Positions 15,449 through 25,212 of a DNA stretch of 64,000 nt are shown in pieces. Below the pieces are notes generated by a model. That model did not search any database, had not been told where the DNA came from, and worked only from the letters and a program-made list of their open reading frames with translations. Position numbers and translations under genes: made by a program. Position 1 is the first letter of the stretch; every line of letters begins with the position of its first letter. Source of the stretch: Micavibrio sp. TMED2 (GTDB lineage: Bacteria; Pseudomonadota; Alphaproteobacteria; TMED2); the NCBI GenBank assembly GCA_002168225.1, contig NHBH01000009.1, positions 691,609 to 755,608 of the forward strand, in the 5' to 3' direction.

Positions 15449-16450
15449 ATGCCGACGAGTGCTTCCACCCGGCGCTATCATCTGCGCCATGTCACGACCT
15501 ATGAATACAGCAGCGACGCCACCATGGCGCATCACGATCTGTGCCTGCAGCTGCGTGATCTGCCATATCAGCAGGTTCACAATCCCAGCATCCGGGTCGA
15601 GCCGGAGCCTGATACGATCGTTGCCCGCCGGGATACCTTTGGCAACTGGCGGCATTTTCTGGCGATAGAGCAGGTGCATGAGGCGCTGCGTGTGGTGGCC
15701 GAGGCGACCATTGACGTCTCCCGCCGCGATGTGCCGGTGCCCTTGTCCACGCTGGCCTGGGAACAGGTGCGCAGTATGGTCAATGGCGACGGCTTTCCGA
15801 ACAATCTGCTACCGCTTGAATGCTCGCTCGCCTCGCCCGGTGTATCGGTCGAGCCGGAAATCGCCGCCTATGCCCGCCAGTCCTTTGTACCCGGTCGCCC
15901 GATACTGGAAGCAGCCCGCGAGCTTAACCAGCGGATATTCGAGGATTTCACCTATGAGCCGGGTGCGACCGGTGTCTCGACCCCGGTGGCCGATGCCTTC
16001 GCGGCCAAACGCGGCGTCTGTCAGGACTTTGCCCAGATTGCCATCTCGGGCCTGCGCGGTCTCGGCTTGGCTGCCCGCTATGTCTCCGGCTATATCCGCA
16101 CCACCGGCGGCAACCAGTCCGCCCCTGACCCGGCGGCCCAGAAGGCGCTGGAAAAGGCGGCAAAATCGGCTGCCGAACTGCCGCCGATTGAAACAAGTCT
16201 GCCGGTTGATGAGGCCGCCCTGCGCGGTGCCGATGCCAGTCACGCATGGTTTTCGGTCTGGTGCGGACCGGATGTGGGCTGGGTAGATCTCGACCCGACC
16301 AATAACCTGATTGTCGATACTGATCATGTGGTCATCGGCTGGGGGCGGGATTACCTCGATATCAGCCCGGTCAAGGGCGTGATTATGGGCGGCGGATCGC
16401 AGGAACTTTCGGTAGCCGTTGACTTGGTGCCCGATACCACGCTTGATTAA
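15449..16450 (+). CDS. Transglutaminase-like protease-fold enzyme
   Basis: 333 aa, SD CAGGA 8 nt before ATG. The N-terminal beta domain (YHLRHVTTYEYSSDATMAHH) is the bacterial transglutaminase N-region. The catalytic triad is visible as Cys191 (KRGVCQDFAQI), His265 (ASHAWFSVW) and Asp282 (WVDLDPTNN). Between Cys and His an insert at about residues 225-258 is Ala/Lys/Glu-rich and probably a mobile loop. In this conserved gene neighbourhood the enzyme is thought to cleave or transfer amide bonds made by the adjacent ATP-grasp proteins. Lies between the fusion gene and the second ATP-grasp, same operon. No signal peptide, so presumably cytosolic. Confidence 0.88.
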   Translation: MPTSASTRRYHLRHVTTYEYSSDATMAHHDLCLQLRDLPYQQVHNPSIRVEPEPDTIVARRDTFGNWRHFLAIEQVHEALRVVAEATIDVSRRDVPVPLSTLAWEQVRSMVNGDGFPNNLLPLECSLASPGVSVEPEIAAYARQSFVPGRPILEAARELNQRIFEDFTYEPGATGVSTPVADAFAAKRGVCQDFAQIAISGLRGLGLAARYVSGYIRTTGGNQSAPDPAAQKALEKAAKSAAELPPIETSLPVDEAALRGADASHAWFSVWCGPDVGWVDLDPTNNLIVDTDHVVIGWGRDYLDISPVKGVIMGGGSQELSVAVDLVPDTTLD

Positions 16451-16521
16451 GGGCGGTGTGTGTCGTATCGACCCCGATATTGGACGACAGCACAACCATT
16501 CACTCGATCAAGCGGCACCCC

Positions 16522-17973
16522 ATGTCAGATATTCAGGGGCTGATGCAAGCCTATCAGCCAGGTACAAGCTTTTGTGAAATGACCGCCCCCGGCCGGGCTT
16601 CGGAGCAGGGGTTGCGTGAGGTGCTTGAACGTCTGAAATCCCTCAGCATCGAGGAACTGCAGATCCGCGCCGGGCGCGTGGACCGCGAGTTTTATAATCT
16701 CGGCATCACCTTCACCGTCTATTCCGAGGCCGATGCCATCGATCGGGTTCTGCCCTTCGACGTGGTGCCACGGGTGATCACGGCGCAGGAATGGCAGATA
16801 CTGGAAGCAGGCGTGCAGCAGCGGGTTGCCGCCATCAATGCCTTCCTGACCGATGTCTATGCCGATCAGAAAATTCTCGCCGACGGTATCGTGCCGCGCG
16901 AACTGGTGCTCAACAATGCCAATTACCGTGAAGCGGCCCGCGGTGTGCAGGTGGCCAACAACGCCTATGTCAATATCTGTGGCATCGACCTGATCCGGGA
17001 TCAGCAGGGCATCTTCCGGGTTCTGGAGGACAATGCCCGCACGCCGTCCGGTGTGTCCTATGTCATCGAGAACCGCCACATGATGCTGCGGGTGTTCTCG
17101 GACCTCATCGGCGATGCCCAGATCAGGGCGGTGGATGATTACGGCATGCGCCTGCAGCAGGCGATGACCGATATTGCCCAGCCATCGGTGAGTGATCCGA
17201 CCGTTGTGCTGCTGTCGCCCGGTATTTTCAATTCCGCCTTCTTTGAGCATGTGTTCCTTGCCCGTGAGATGGGCGTGGCGCTGGTCGAGGGGCGTGACCT
17301 GTTCGTGGGCGAGGATGATTGCGTCTATATGAACACCATCGGCGGGGCCGAGCGCGTCGATACCATCTATCGCCGGGTCGATGATGATTTCCTCGATCCC
17401 GAGGTATTCCGCCCCGACAGCATGCTGGGCGTGCCGGGGCTGGTGCGGTCATGGCGCGCAGGCAAGGTGGCGATCGCCAATGCCATCGGCACCGGTGTCG
17501 CCGATGACAAGGCGATCTATGCCTATATGCCGCGTATCATCAAATATTACCTCGATCAGGATGCGATCCTGCCGAATGTCGACACCTATCTGTGCCGGGA
17601 GCAGGAGGGGCTGCAATATACCCTCGACAACCTCGCCGATCTGGTGGTCAAGCCGGTGGGCGAGAGCGGTGGCTACGGTATGTTGATCGGGCCGAAATCG
17701 ACGGCAGAGCAGATTGAGGAGTTCCGCGCCAAACTCATTGCCGATCCGGCAAACTATATCAGCCAGCCGACCATTGACCTGTCGGTTTCCCCGACCGTCA
17801 CCGATGAGGGCTTGCAGCCGCGCCATGTGGATCTGCGTCCTTTCGCGATCACGGGCAAGGATACATGGGTACTACCGGGCGGATTGACCCGCGTGGCCCT
17901 GAAAAAAGGGTCACTGGTCGTCAATTCCAGTCAGGGCGGCGGCTCCAAGGATACATGGGTACTGTCATCATGA
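16522..17973 (+). CDS. Circularly permuted ATP-grasp protein
   Basis: 483 aa from ATG 16522. An upstream GTG at 16456 would add 22 unlikely residues. Family motifs: VVPRVITAQEWQILEAGVQQR, ANYREAARG, VLEDNARTPSGVSYVIENR, LLSPGIFNSAFFEHVFLAREM, VVKPVGESGGYGM, YISQPTIDLSVSP, PRHVDLRPFAI and a C-terminal GGGSKDTWVL. It is the stand-alone equivalent of the N-terminal half of 12870-15446 and is predicted to be an ATP-dependent amide-bond-forming ligase with unknown substrate. Its stop overlaps the start of the alpha-E gene by ATGA, so the two are translationally coupled and likely work as one complex. Confidence 0.88.
   Translation: MSDIQGLMQAYQPGTSFCEMTAPGRASEQGLREVLERLKSLSIEELQIRAGRVDREFYNLGITFTVYSEADAIDRVLPFDVVPRVITAQEWQILEAGVQQRVAAINAFLTDVYADQKILADGIVPRELVLNNANYREAARGVQVANNAYVNICGIDLIRDQQGIFRVLEDNARTPSGVSYVIENRHMMLRVFSDLIGDAQIRAVDDYGMRLQQAMTDIAQPSVSDPTVVLLSPGIFNSAFFEHVFLAREMGVALVEGRDLFVGEDDCVYMNTIGGAERVDTIYRRVDDDFLDPEVFRPDSMLGVPGLVRSWRAGKVAIANAIGTGVADDKAIYAYMPRIIKYYLDQDAILPNVDTYLCREQEGLQYTLDNLADLVVKPVGESGGYGMLIGPKSTAEQIEEFRAKLIADPANYISQPTIDLSVSPTVTDEGLQPRHVDLRPFAITGKDTWVLPGGLTRVALKKGSLVVNSSQGGGSKDTWVLSS
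17856..17963 (+). repeat. 18-bp direct repeat inside the ATP-grasp gene
   Basis: caaggatacatgggtact occurs at 17856-17873 and again at 17946-17963, exactly 90 nt (30 codons) apart and in frame, encoding the doubled motif KDTWVL. The protein motif is a family feature, but full nucleotide identity over 18 bases is more than needed to keep it. Confidence 0.7.
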
Positions 17974-18971
17974 GCGGTTCTGCCATCACCACCATTGAAA
18001 GCGGTCGTCGCCACGGGCATCTGCTGGCGCGTTATGCTGAGGCTCTGTTCTGGCTCGGTCGTTATATGGAGCGGGCGGAAGCCATGGCGCGTCTGCTCTC
18101 GGTGACCCATACCTTCAGTCAGGATGGTGCCAATGCCCTTAGCTGGCAGTCGGTGGTCAGCCTGAACGCTGATGAGGAGCGGTTCAAGGAAGCGCATCCG
18201 GTGCTGACGCAGGAAGCGGTGAAGCATTTCTATCTGCTCGACAGCGAGAATGTATCCTCCATCGTTTCCTCGATCCGCAATGCGCGTGAGAATGCCCGGA
18301 TGTTGCGCCCGGTGCTGTCCTCGGAAATCTGGGCCCAGCTCAACGTGTTCTACAACCGGATGCTGGCGCTGCGACCGCTGGATATTGCCGATAACAACAT
18401 CGTCAGCGTCTGCAACTTCGTCCGTGAGAGTTGCCAGAACCATACCGGTATCGCCGAGGGCACGTTCCCGCGCGATCAGGGCTGGTCATTCTATCAACTC
18501 GGCAAACATACCGAGCGGGCCGACCAGATCACCCGGCTGGTCGACATCAAATATCATATCCTGCTGCCACGGCTTGAGGATGTAGGCTCGCCGCTGGATA
18601 CCTCGCAGTGGCAGGCGCTGCTCCGTGCCGCTGCCGCGTTCCACGCCTATCGCCGCAGCTATCCGCGCGGACTGGAGCCGACCATGATTGCCGGCTTCCT
18701 GTTGCTCAACCAGAGCTTCCCGCGCTCGCTCAGCTATTGCGTGTCGGTCATTGACGTCACCCTGAATGACCTGCGGATGCGCTATGGTTTAAAAGGCGGC
18801 GGTACTGCCCTTGAAATCATTGATGAATTGCGTGCGGGTATCAGCTCGCAGGGCATTGATATGATTGTCGCCCATGGGTTGCATGAGTTCATTGACTGGA
18901 CCCAGGACCGGCTGATTGATATGACCGACAGCCTGTACAGCGACTTCTTCAATATGGCGAACGTGGCCTGA
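17970..18971 (+). CDS. Alpha-E domain protein
   Basis: 333 aa from ATG 17970, which overlaps the previous stop (ATGA). All-helical alpha-E (DUF403) domain across nearly the full length, with the typical opening LLARYAEALFWLGRYMERAE, the RENARMLRPVLSSEIWAQLN segment, and DQGWSFYQLGKHTERADQIT. Glu-rich helices give the family its name. It always accompanies circularly permuted ATP-grasp proteins and probably forms a complex with the upstream enzyme; catalytic function has not been assigned. The start of tamA follows by only 6 nt, so it may be co-transcribed with the tamA-tamB genes. Confidence 0.88.
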   Translation: MSGSAITTIESGRRHGHLLARYAEALFWLGRYMERAEAMARLLSVTHTFSQDGANALSWQSVVSLNADEERFKEAHPVLTQEAVKHFYLLDSENVSSIVSSIRNARENARMLRPVLSSEIWAQLNVFYNRMLALRPLDIADNNIVSVCNFVRESCQNHTGIAEGTFPRDQGWSFYQLGKHTERADQITRLVDIKYHILLPRLEDVGSPLDTSQWQALLRAAAAFHAYRRSYPRGLEPTMIAGFLLLNQSFPRSLSYCVSVIDVTLNDLRMRYGLKGGGTALEIIDELRAGISSQGIDMIVAHGLHEFIDWTQDRLIDMTDSLYSDFFNMANVA

Positions 18972-18977
18972 TTATTT

Positions 18978-20855
18978 ATGGCTTTTACACGACCAAGTCC
19001 GGTCCGGCTGGTCGGTCTGTTTCTGACCGCTATCCTGGTTCTGCTCACCCTGAACTATGTTCGTCCGGCACTGGCGTTGGATTATACCATCCGGATCGAC
19101 GGGCTTGATGATGTTGATGAGGAACAGGCCGAGGAAATCCGCGGACTGATCCGCGATACCATCTTGCTTGAGCAGTTGCGGCAAGATGGTGCGCCGAGCT
19201 TCTTCGCGCTTGAGCGTCGGGCCATTGCCGATATCGACCGCATCAATGACGTCATGCGCTCCCGTGGCTTTTACGCCAGCACAATCATCACTGAGGTAGA
19301 ACCGGACGGTCCGCCTGTCGAGGATGGCGGCGAGCCGATGCCGGTTGCGGTTATCAGGCTGGCAACAGGCCCGCTTTACACAGTGGGCACCGTGCATGTG
19401 GAGCAGCCCGGTGGCGGCTCGGTGCCGGGGCTGGGTGCCGGTGATCTGCCGATCAGCAGCGGCGATCCGGCGCTCTCCGCCGATGTGCTTGAGGCCGAGC
19501 CGGTGGGTATTGCCACCCTCCGCAGTGCCGGATATGCGTTGGCCCGATCCGGACAACGGCGGATTACGGTCAATCACGAGACCAGAAAGCTCAACGTCTG
19601 GTATCGCTACGTCCCCGGGCCCCTGGTTACTTATGGTGATATTCGGCTGGACGGGCTGGATACCGTTGCCCCGGTGGCGGTCATGCGGCGGCTGCAGTTT
19701 GCCAAGGGTGATACCTTCTCGCCGACCGGCATGCGCACGACCCGGTCAAAAATTCTGGAACTGGAGATGTTCTCGAACGTTGCAGTAGAACTGGCCGATA
19801 TTGAAGACGTGCCGCCCGATGCCGAAACAGTGCAGCTACCCGTGCAGATTACCGTTGAAGAACGCAAATCCCGAACCATTGGCGGCGGCATTACCCTGTC
19901 GACCGATCAGGGTTTCGGTATTGAGGGGCGCTGGTCCCATCGCAATATTCTGGGCGAGGCGGAAAAGCTTGATATCGTGACCCATGTGGGCCGGATCGGT
20001 GCCCCGGATGCGCAGGGTTTCGATTACGGCGTCGAGGCGGATTTCAGGAAGTTCGACTTCCTCAGAAACGACCAGACCCTGTATTTGAACGCGACTGCCG
20101 AGGTGGAAGCGCCGGAAGCCTATGAGCGGCAGGCGCTTGAGGTTTCGGCAGCTCTGGAGCGCCCGCTGTTCGATGACACCAGAGGCCGGACCGGGGTGAC
20201 GCTCGCGGTTGAGGACATCAAGGATAATGACGATACCGCCAGCAAGCTGTTTGTCACGCTGGCATTTCCCAATAGCTTAAGCCTCGACAAGACCAATGAC
20301 GTCCTTGATCCGACCGAGGGCTATGCGATTGATCTGTTGCTGGAGCCGGTCCTGACTCTGACCGATGCCAGCCAACCCTACCTGATCAGCCGGGTTGACG
20401 GGCGGCATTTCTGGAGCCTGTGGGAAGATGATGTGGCGGTTCTGGCCAGCCGTGCCAGCTTTGGCAGCATTTTTGGTGCGAGTACCGACAATATTCCGGC
20501 TAACCGGCGGTTCTTCAGTGGCGGTGATGGCTCGGTTCGTGGCTATGCCCATCAGGCGATCGGGCCCAAGGACAGCAACAACGACCCGAGCGGTGGCCGC
20601 TCGCTGGCCGAGCTCAATCTCGAAATGCGCATCCGCATTACCGACACAATCGGTGTGGTACCCTTTGTTGATGCCGGTATTGTGACCGATGAGAGCTTTG
20701 TCGATTTCAGTGAAGACCCGCGCCTGGGCGCCGGTCTCGGCTTGCGCTATTACACCGGTTTTGGGCCCCTGCGTGTGGATTTTGGCGTACCGATCAACGC
20801 TGATGACGATGATGATGCCTTCCAGATATATTTCAGCCTCGGTCAGGCCTTCTAA
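18978..20855 (+). CDS. tamA: TamA, outer-membrane Omp85-family translocation factor
   Basis: 625 aa with a signal peptide (basic start, hydrophobic core, cleavage near ALALD). POTRA-like repeats fill residues 22 to about 290 (for example RSRGFYASTI and GDTFSPTGMRTTRSKILE), and the C-terminal half is a 16-stranded barrel. The Omp85 loop-6 motif appears as GGDGSVRGYAHQ at about residue 514, and the last residue is an aromatic (GQAF). TamA works with TamB in assembly of outer-membrane proteins and envelope lipid transport. It is followed directly by tamB, 8 nt apart. Confidence 0.92.
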   Translation: MAFTRPSPVRLVGLFLTAILVLLTLNYVRPALALDYTIRIDGLDDVDEEQAEEIRGLIRDTILLEQLRQDGAPSFFALERRAIADIDRINDVMRSRGFYASTIITEVEPDGPPVEDGGEPMPVAVIRLATGPLYTVGTVHVEQPGGGSVPGLGAGDLPISSGDPALSADVLEAEPVGIATLRSAGYALARSGQRRITVNHETRKLNVWYRYVPGPLVTYGDIRLDGLDTVAPVAVMRRLQFAKGDTFSPTGMRTTRSKILELEMFSNVAVELADIEDVPPDAETVQLPVQITVEERKSRTIGGGITLSTDQGFGIEGRWSHRNILGEAEKLDIVTHVGRIGAPDAQGFDYGVEADFRKFDFLRNDQTLYLNATAEVEAPEAYERQALEVSAALERPLFDDTRGRTGVTLAVEDIKDNDDTASKLFVTLAFPNSLSLDKTNDVLDPTEGYAIDLLLEPVLTLTDASQPYLISRVDGRHFWSLWEDDVAVLASRASFGSIFGASTDNIPANRRFFSGGDGSVRGYAHQAIGPKDSNNDPSGGRSLAELNLEMRIRITDTIGVVPFVDAGIVTDESFVDFSEDPRLGAGLGLRYYTGFGPLRVDFGVPINADDDDDAFQIYFSLGQAF

Positions 20856-20863
20856 CCGCAACA

Positions 20864-23800
20864 ATGCGTGATCCCGTGACCGAGAACAGCAACGACATAA
20901 CCGAACAACCAACAGGCAAACGACGCAGACGCTGGCCTGTCGTGGTTCTGCTGCTGCTCGCCCTTGTCATTGGTGCGCCGCTGGCACTGCTTGCATGGCT
21001 CGATACCACGGCGGGCCACCGCTATCTCGGCAAGCTGGCAACCGCTCAGGCGGCTGATGCCGGGTATGAGCTGTCGCTCGGTACGATCGAGGGCAGCCTG
21101 TGGTCAGCACTGACAGTTGATGATCTGGTGCTCCATAACAATGGTGTGGAACTGCTCGGCTTCGACCGGTTCGAGTTCTCATGGTCACCCGGTGCCCTGT
21201 TGCGGCGGTCGCTGGTGATCAACCGTCTGGCGGTTGAGAACCCACGCGTAACCCTGCCGGAGAGTGAAGCGCCGTCCGAACCTTCTGCCCCGATTGGTGA
21301 GCAGATTGATGCCGTCCGGGATCTGGTCGAGGGCTTGCAACTGCCGGTGGACGTGACGGTCAGCGAACTTGCCGTTAACCATCTCGCGATAACTGCGTCT
21401 GAACAAGAAGCCGTTGTTGTAAACATAAATGGAAACATTGGCTTACCTCGTAATTCTGATGCACAAAAAAATGTGCTGCTGACGCTTGAGCAAGAGGAAG
21501 GAGCGGTTTCCGGTCGGGTGAAGCTGGCGGTTGATCCGCAGGTTGGATCGCTCGATCTTGCTGCCGGGTTTGATGATCCAGCAGGGGCACTCTCTGCGCT
21601 CTTCGCTGGTGACCCGATGCCGGTTACCCTGACCCTCGACGGGGCGGGCAATCTCAATGCCTGGGAAGGGCAGTTGGCGCTCACCATGCCCGATCTGGTG
21701 CAGGCGACGGTGCCGCTTTCGATCCAGCGGCTGGGCGAGGTCATTACGCTGACGATGCAGCCTGCGGTTACGGTGCTTGACTGGCCCGATGAGCAACTGG
21801 CCCGGCTGATGGATGGCCCGATAACCGGTACCGTGATCGCCAGCTTCGGAGCCGAAACGCCAACCCTGCTGCTGGAGAACATGAGTGCCGGTCCAGCGAC
21901 CCTGTCCGGGCGGGCAGAGATTGATGACAGCGATGTCCTGCAATCCGTCATGGCGCTCAACCTCGTGTTGGCGGGTACCGCTGATGCCTATGGTTACGCT
22001 GATGATATCGGTTGGGGCAGCGGCCGGGTTGATCTGGCCTATGCCGGCCTCGACCAGCAAACAACCCTGACGCTCGCCCTTGATGCGATTACAGGACAGG
22101 ATATCAGGGCCGGATCATTGGTTGCGCAGCTGTCGGCTGAACAACTATCCGGCCTACTTAATAATCAATCGCAACTTTTTGATTATAAAGTCGATTTGTC
22201 TGGCATCGAGGTGTCTGAGCAAGCGATGCAACCGCTGCTGGCGGAGATGGGTAACCGGCTGGTTCTGGAGGGCACAGTTACCGTTGATCCGGCGACCAGT
22301 GGCCTCGATCTGGTACTCAATCCGGTGACGCTATTGCAGGGGCAGGTTGCCGCGACCGCGAGTGTGGTCGAGGGCGTGCCGGTTAAGGCCGATGTGACGG
22401 TCAGCGATATGCCGGTTGCCGATCTCGGACTGCTGTTCGGCCAGCAACTACCGCTGGCTGGTCTGCTCCAGACCGAGTTGACGATTGCCGAAGCCGATCC
22501 CGTCGCTGACACAGCACGCAGCCTGACCCTCAATGCGCGACTGGAGCAGGCGACATATAGCGACGAACGGCTTGAGGCATTGCTCGGCGCAACACCCCGG
22601 CTGGCGGTTGACTGGCCAGATATGAACACGGAAAACCTCGCCAGTATCACCGGGCTCGAAGCAACGCTGACTGGCAATAGCGCGAGCCTGATGTTGCGTC
22701 CAAAGGGATTTAGCAGTGAACGGCAAGTCTCTGATGTAGAAATAAAATTGACCAATGCCGGGCGGATTGATCCGGTGTTGTCCGGTGATCTGGTCATTGC
22801 CGGTGAAGTAACCCGGACCGGTCAGGTCATTGCGGTCGCACTGGCGCAGCCGAAGGGCGCGGACCGCTTCGCCATTGCCGGGCACCCGATGCGCCAGACA
22901 AAGCTGGAGGCCAGCATTGATCCCGAGGCCGAGCGGTTGGCCAAGTTGCAGCTCTTTACCCTGTTATCCGGCCAATCGATCCTGCTGACCGGGCAGGATG
23001 TGTCATGGGGTAATGCGCAGATTGATATTTCCCGGCTGCAGCTTGATGCGCTCGGCGTGACGGCGGATGTGTCGGGACAGGCTCCGCTGGATGAGAGACC
23101 GTTAAGTCTCAAGGTTGACGTGAAGGCCCCATCGCTCGATGGCATCGGACAGTTTGCCGGTAATCCTGATCTGAAAGGGCGGTTCAGCAGCAGCGCTAAT
23201 ATAACCGGCACCATGGCCGCACCGGCAATCGCCATGACCATTGCCGATGGTTCAGTCGAGATGCCGGGGTTCGTGCTGGCCGACCTGCGCGGCAAGGTGA
23301 ATGCCAGCGCAGGGGCCGACATGACGGCAGATGCCGCACTCCGGGCCATGGTGAATGGGGAACCCGCGCGGGTGCAGCTGTCGGTTGGGACGGAAGGCAA
23401 GCAGCGATACGTGTTGCGTACTCTTGAGATTGATTATGACGCATTCCCTGTGCGTCTGGTGGCACCAGCGGTGATTGCCTTATCCGCCAATGGTCGGCGG
23501 GTGGAACTGCAGCCATCGGCACTGACCCTGTCGGGGCACCGTCTGGACATTGCCGGGACCTATGGCCCGGATCGTGTGTTGGCCAGCATCAAGGCAAGTG
23601 ATTGGGCGCTGAAGGACTTTGCCGAGATCGCCAATCTGCCGCTGGCAAAGGGACAGGCTGATCTTGATGTTAACCTCAACGCAACCAGACAAACTATTGA
23701 TGGATCAGTAAATTTCGATCTCTCCAATCTTGGCGCTACCGGTCAGACAGGGCAGGCACTGGCACCCTACCACCTGCAGGGCACCGGTCGCTGGGATGGT

Positions 23801-25207
23801 CGCAAGCTGAGTATTCAGGCCAGGGGTGCGGATGCCAACGGTGCCGGGCCGCTCGATATCGATCTGGCCATGCCGCTGGTCGCGACGGCCTCTGCCGCAG
23901 CACCGATTGCCGGTGTTTCGCTGCCGGAGAATGGTGATATATCGGGCCGGTTCGATGGTAATCTCGACCTTGCCCTGCTGAACCAGATTGTCGAGGCCGA
24001 GGGGCATCGCCTTGCCGGTATGGTCGACATGGCCCTCAGCCTGAGTGGGACCATCGGCAATCCGGTCTATGGCGGTGAGGTGGTGCTCCGCGATGCCAGT
24101 TATCAGCATCTGGTTCATGGCGTCATGCTCGATAATATCCATGGCCGCATGACCGGTTCGCAAAGCGGGCTTGAACTGACAGAGTTTGAAGCGACCGGGG
24201 CCAATGGTGGTACGGTTACCGGTCAGGGCCGTATCGGCTTTGGCGAAGAGACGCCGATCAGTCTCGATTTCGATTTCAACGATGCCCAGATTGTGCAGAG
24301 CGATTTGCTAGACCTCGTTCTGGCCGGAGATATCGGCATTGAGGGGCGGTTGTCTGATCACCTCGTGGCCGGTGACCTGACCATCGTGTCGGCAGAGATC
24401 AAACTGCCGAAACGCCTGCCTGCCTCTGTCGCACGGCTTGATGTGGTTGATGAGACCCCGAGGCCGGAAGGCGAGCAACCGGTCGAGGAAGAGAAGCCAA
24501 GCCCGATCCGCACCGCGCTCGATATTGCCATCAAGGCACCGGGGCGGATTTACATTCGCGGGCTGGGGTTGGATGTGCAGGTCGGCGGCAATGTGGCCGT
24601 CAAGGGTACAGCGCAATCACCTGATATTGAAGGCAGTTTCGGTCTTGTTGAAGGGCGGCTCGATGTGGCTGGTCAGACCTGGACCTTTGATCGTGGCGGG
24701 CTGGAGTTCGTCGGTCCGGATGATACGCCGGTGCTCGATATTGCCGCGTCACGGACGGCGGGCGATATCACGGCAATCATCAGTGTCGAAGGGCCGGTCT
24801 CGACACCGGAAATCAAACTGCAATCCGAGCCGCCGCTGGCACAGGGGGAAATCGCCTCACGCATCCTGTTCGGCAAATCACGTGGCAACCTGTCGGCGGT
24901 GCAGGCGGTACAGGCAACCGAACTGCTCGCCACCCTGCAGGGGCGGAGTGGTCGCGGCGTGATCGGTACGGCGCGGGAACAGCTCGGCATTGATGAACTC
25001 AGCATCGATCAGACCGAGGGCGGCGGCAGCGTCACCGCCGGGAAGTATATCAGTGAGGGCGTCTTCGTCGGCGTCAACCAAGGCATCGGTGATGTCGGCA
25101 GCGAAGTTGAGGTCGAGGTTGAACTGACCGAAATCCTCAAATTCGAGGGCAAGACCGGCACCGATAACAGCAGCAGCGTCGGCCTCAGCGTCGAGTGGGA
25201 TTACTGA
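20864..25207 (+). CDS. tamB: TamB, translocation and assembly module subunit
   Basis: 1447 aa. One N-terminal membrane anchor (about residues 24-48, WPVVVLLLLALVIGAPLALL) is followed by more than 1000 residues of repetitive beta-structure typical of AsmA/TamB-like bridge proteins. The C-terminal DUF490 region has the signatures SFGLVEGRLDVAG, FDRGGLEFVGPDDTPVLDI, PPLAQGEIASRILFGKS, EQLGIDELS and a C-terminal aromatic (VEWDY). TamB spans the periplasm as a hydrophobic groove and pairs with outer-membrane TamA. Length is near that of E. coli TamB (about 1260), somewhat longer. It ends 5 nt before the convergent stop at 25213. Confidence 0.93.
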   Translation: MRDPVTENSNDITEQPTGKRRRRWPVVVLLLLALVIGAPLALLAWLDTTAGHRYLGKLATAQAADAGYELSLGTIEGSLWSALTVDDLVLHNNGVELLGFDRFEFSWSPGALLRRSLVINRLAVENPRVTLPESEAPSEPSAPIGEQIDAVRDLVEGLQLPVDVTVSELAVNHLAITASEQEAVVVNINGNIGLPRNSDAQKNVLLTLEQEEGAVSGRVKLAVDPQVGSLDLAAGFDDPAGALSALFAGDPMPVTLTLDGAGNLNAWEGQLALTMPDLVQATVPLSIQRLGEVITLTMQPAVTVLDWPDEQLARLMDGPITGTVIASFGAETPTLLLENMSAGPATLSGRAEIDDSDVLQSVMALNLVLAGTADAYGYADDIGWGSGRVDLAYAGLDQQTTLTLALDAITGQDIRAGSLVAQLSAEQLSGLLNNQSQLFDYKVDLSGIEVSEQAMQPLLAEMGNRLVLEGTVTVDPATSGLDLVLNPVTLLQGQVAATASVVEGVPVKADVTVSDMPVADLGLLFGQQLPLAGLLQTELTIAEADPVADTARSLTLNARLEQATYSDERLEALLGATPRLAVDWPDMNTENLASITGLEATLTGNSASLMLRPKGFSSERQVSDVEIKLTNAGRIDPVLSGDLVIAGEVTRTGQVIAVALAQPKGADRFAIAGHPMRQTKLEASIDPEAERLAKLQLFTLLSGQSILLTGQDVSWGNAQIDISRLQLDALGVTADVSGQAPLDERPLSLKVDVKAPSLDGIGQFAGNPDLKGRFSSSANITGTMAAPAIAMTIADGSVEMPGFVLADLRGKVNASAGADMTADAALRAMVNGEPARVQLSVGTEGKQRYVLRTLEIDYDAFPVRLVAPAVIALSANGRRVELQPSALTLSGHRLDIAGTYGPDRVLASIKASDWALKDFAEIANLPLAKGQADLDVNLNATRQTIDGSVNFDLSNLGATGQTGQALAPYHLQGTGRWDGRKLSIQARGADANGAGPLDIDLAMPLVATASAAAPIAGVSLPENGDISGRFDGNLDLALLNQIVEAEGHRLAGMVDMALSLSGTIGNPVYGGEVVLRDASYQHLVHGVMLDNIHGRMTGSQSGLELTEFEATGANGGTVTGQGRIGFGEETPISLDFDFNDAQIVQSDLLDLVLAGDIGIEGRLSDHLVAGDLTIVSAEIKLPKRLPASVARLDVVDETPRPEGEQPVEEEKPSPIRTALDIAIKAPGRIYIRGLGLDVQVGGNVAVKGTAQSPDIEGSFGLVEGRLDVAGQTWTFDRGGLEFVGPDDTPVLDIAASRTAGDITAIISVEGPVSTPEIKLQSEPPLAQGEIASRILFGKSRGNLSAVQAVQATELLATLQGRSGRGVIGTAREQLGIDELSIDQTEGGGSVTAGKYISEGVFVGVNQGIGDVGSEVEVEVELTEILKFEGKTGTDNSSSVGLSVEWDY

Positions 25208-25212
25208 CCCGC

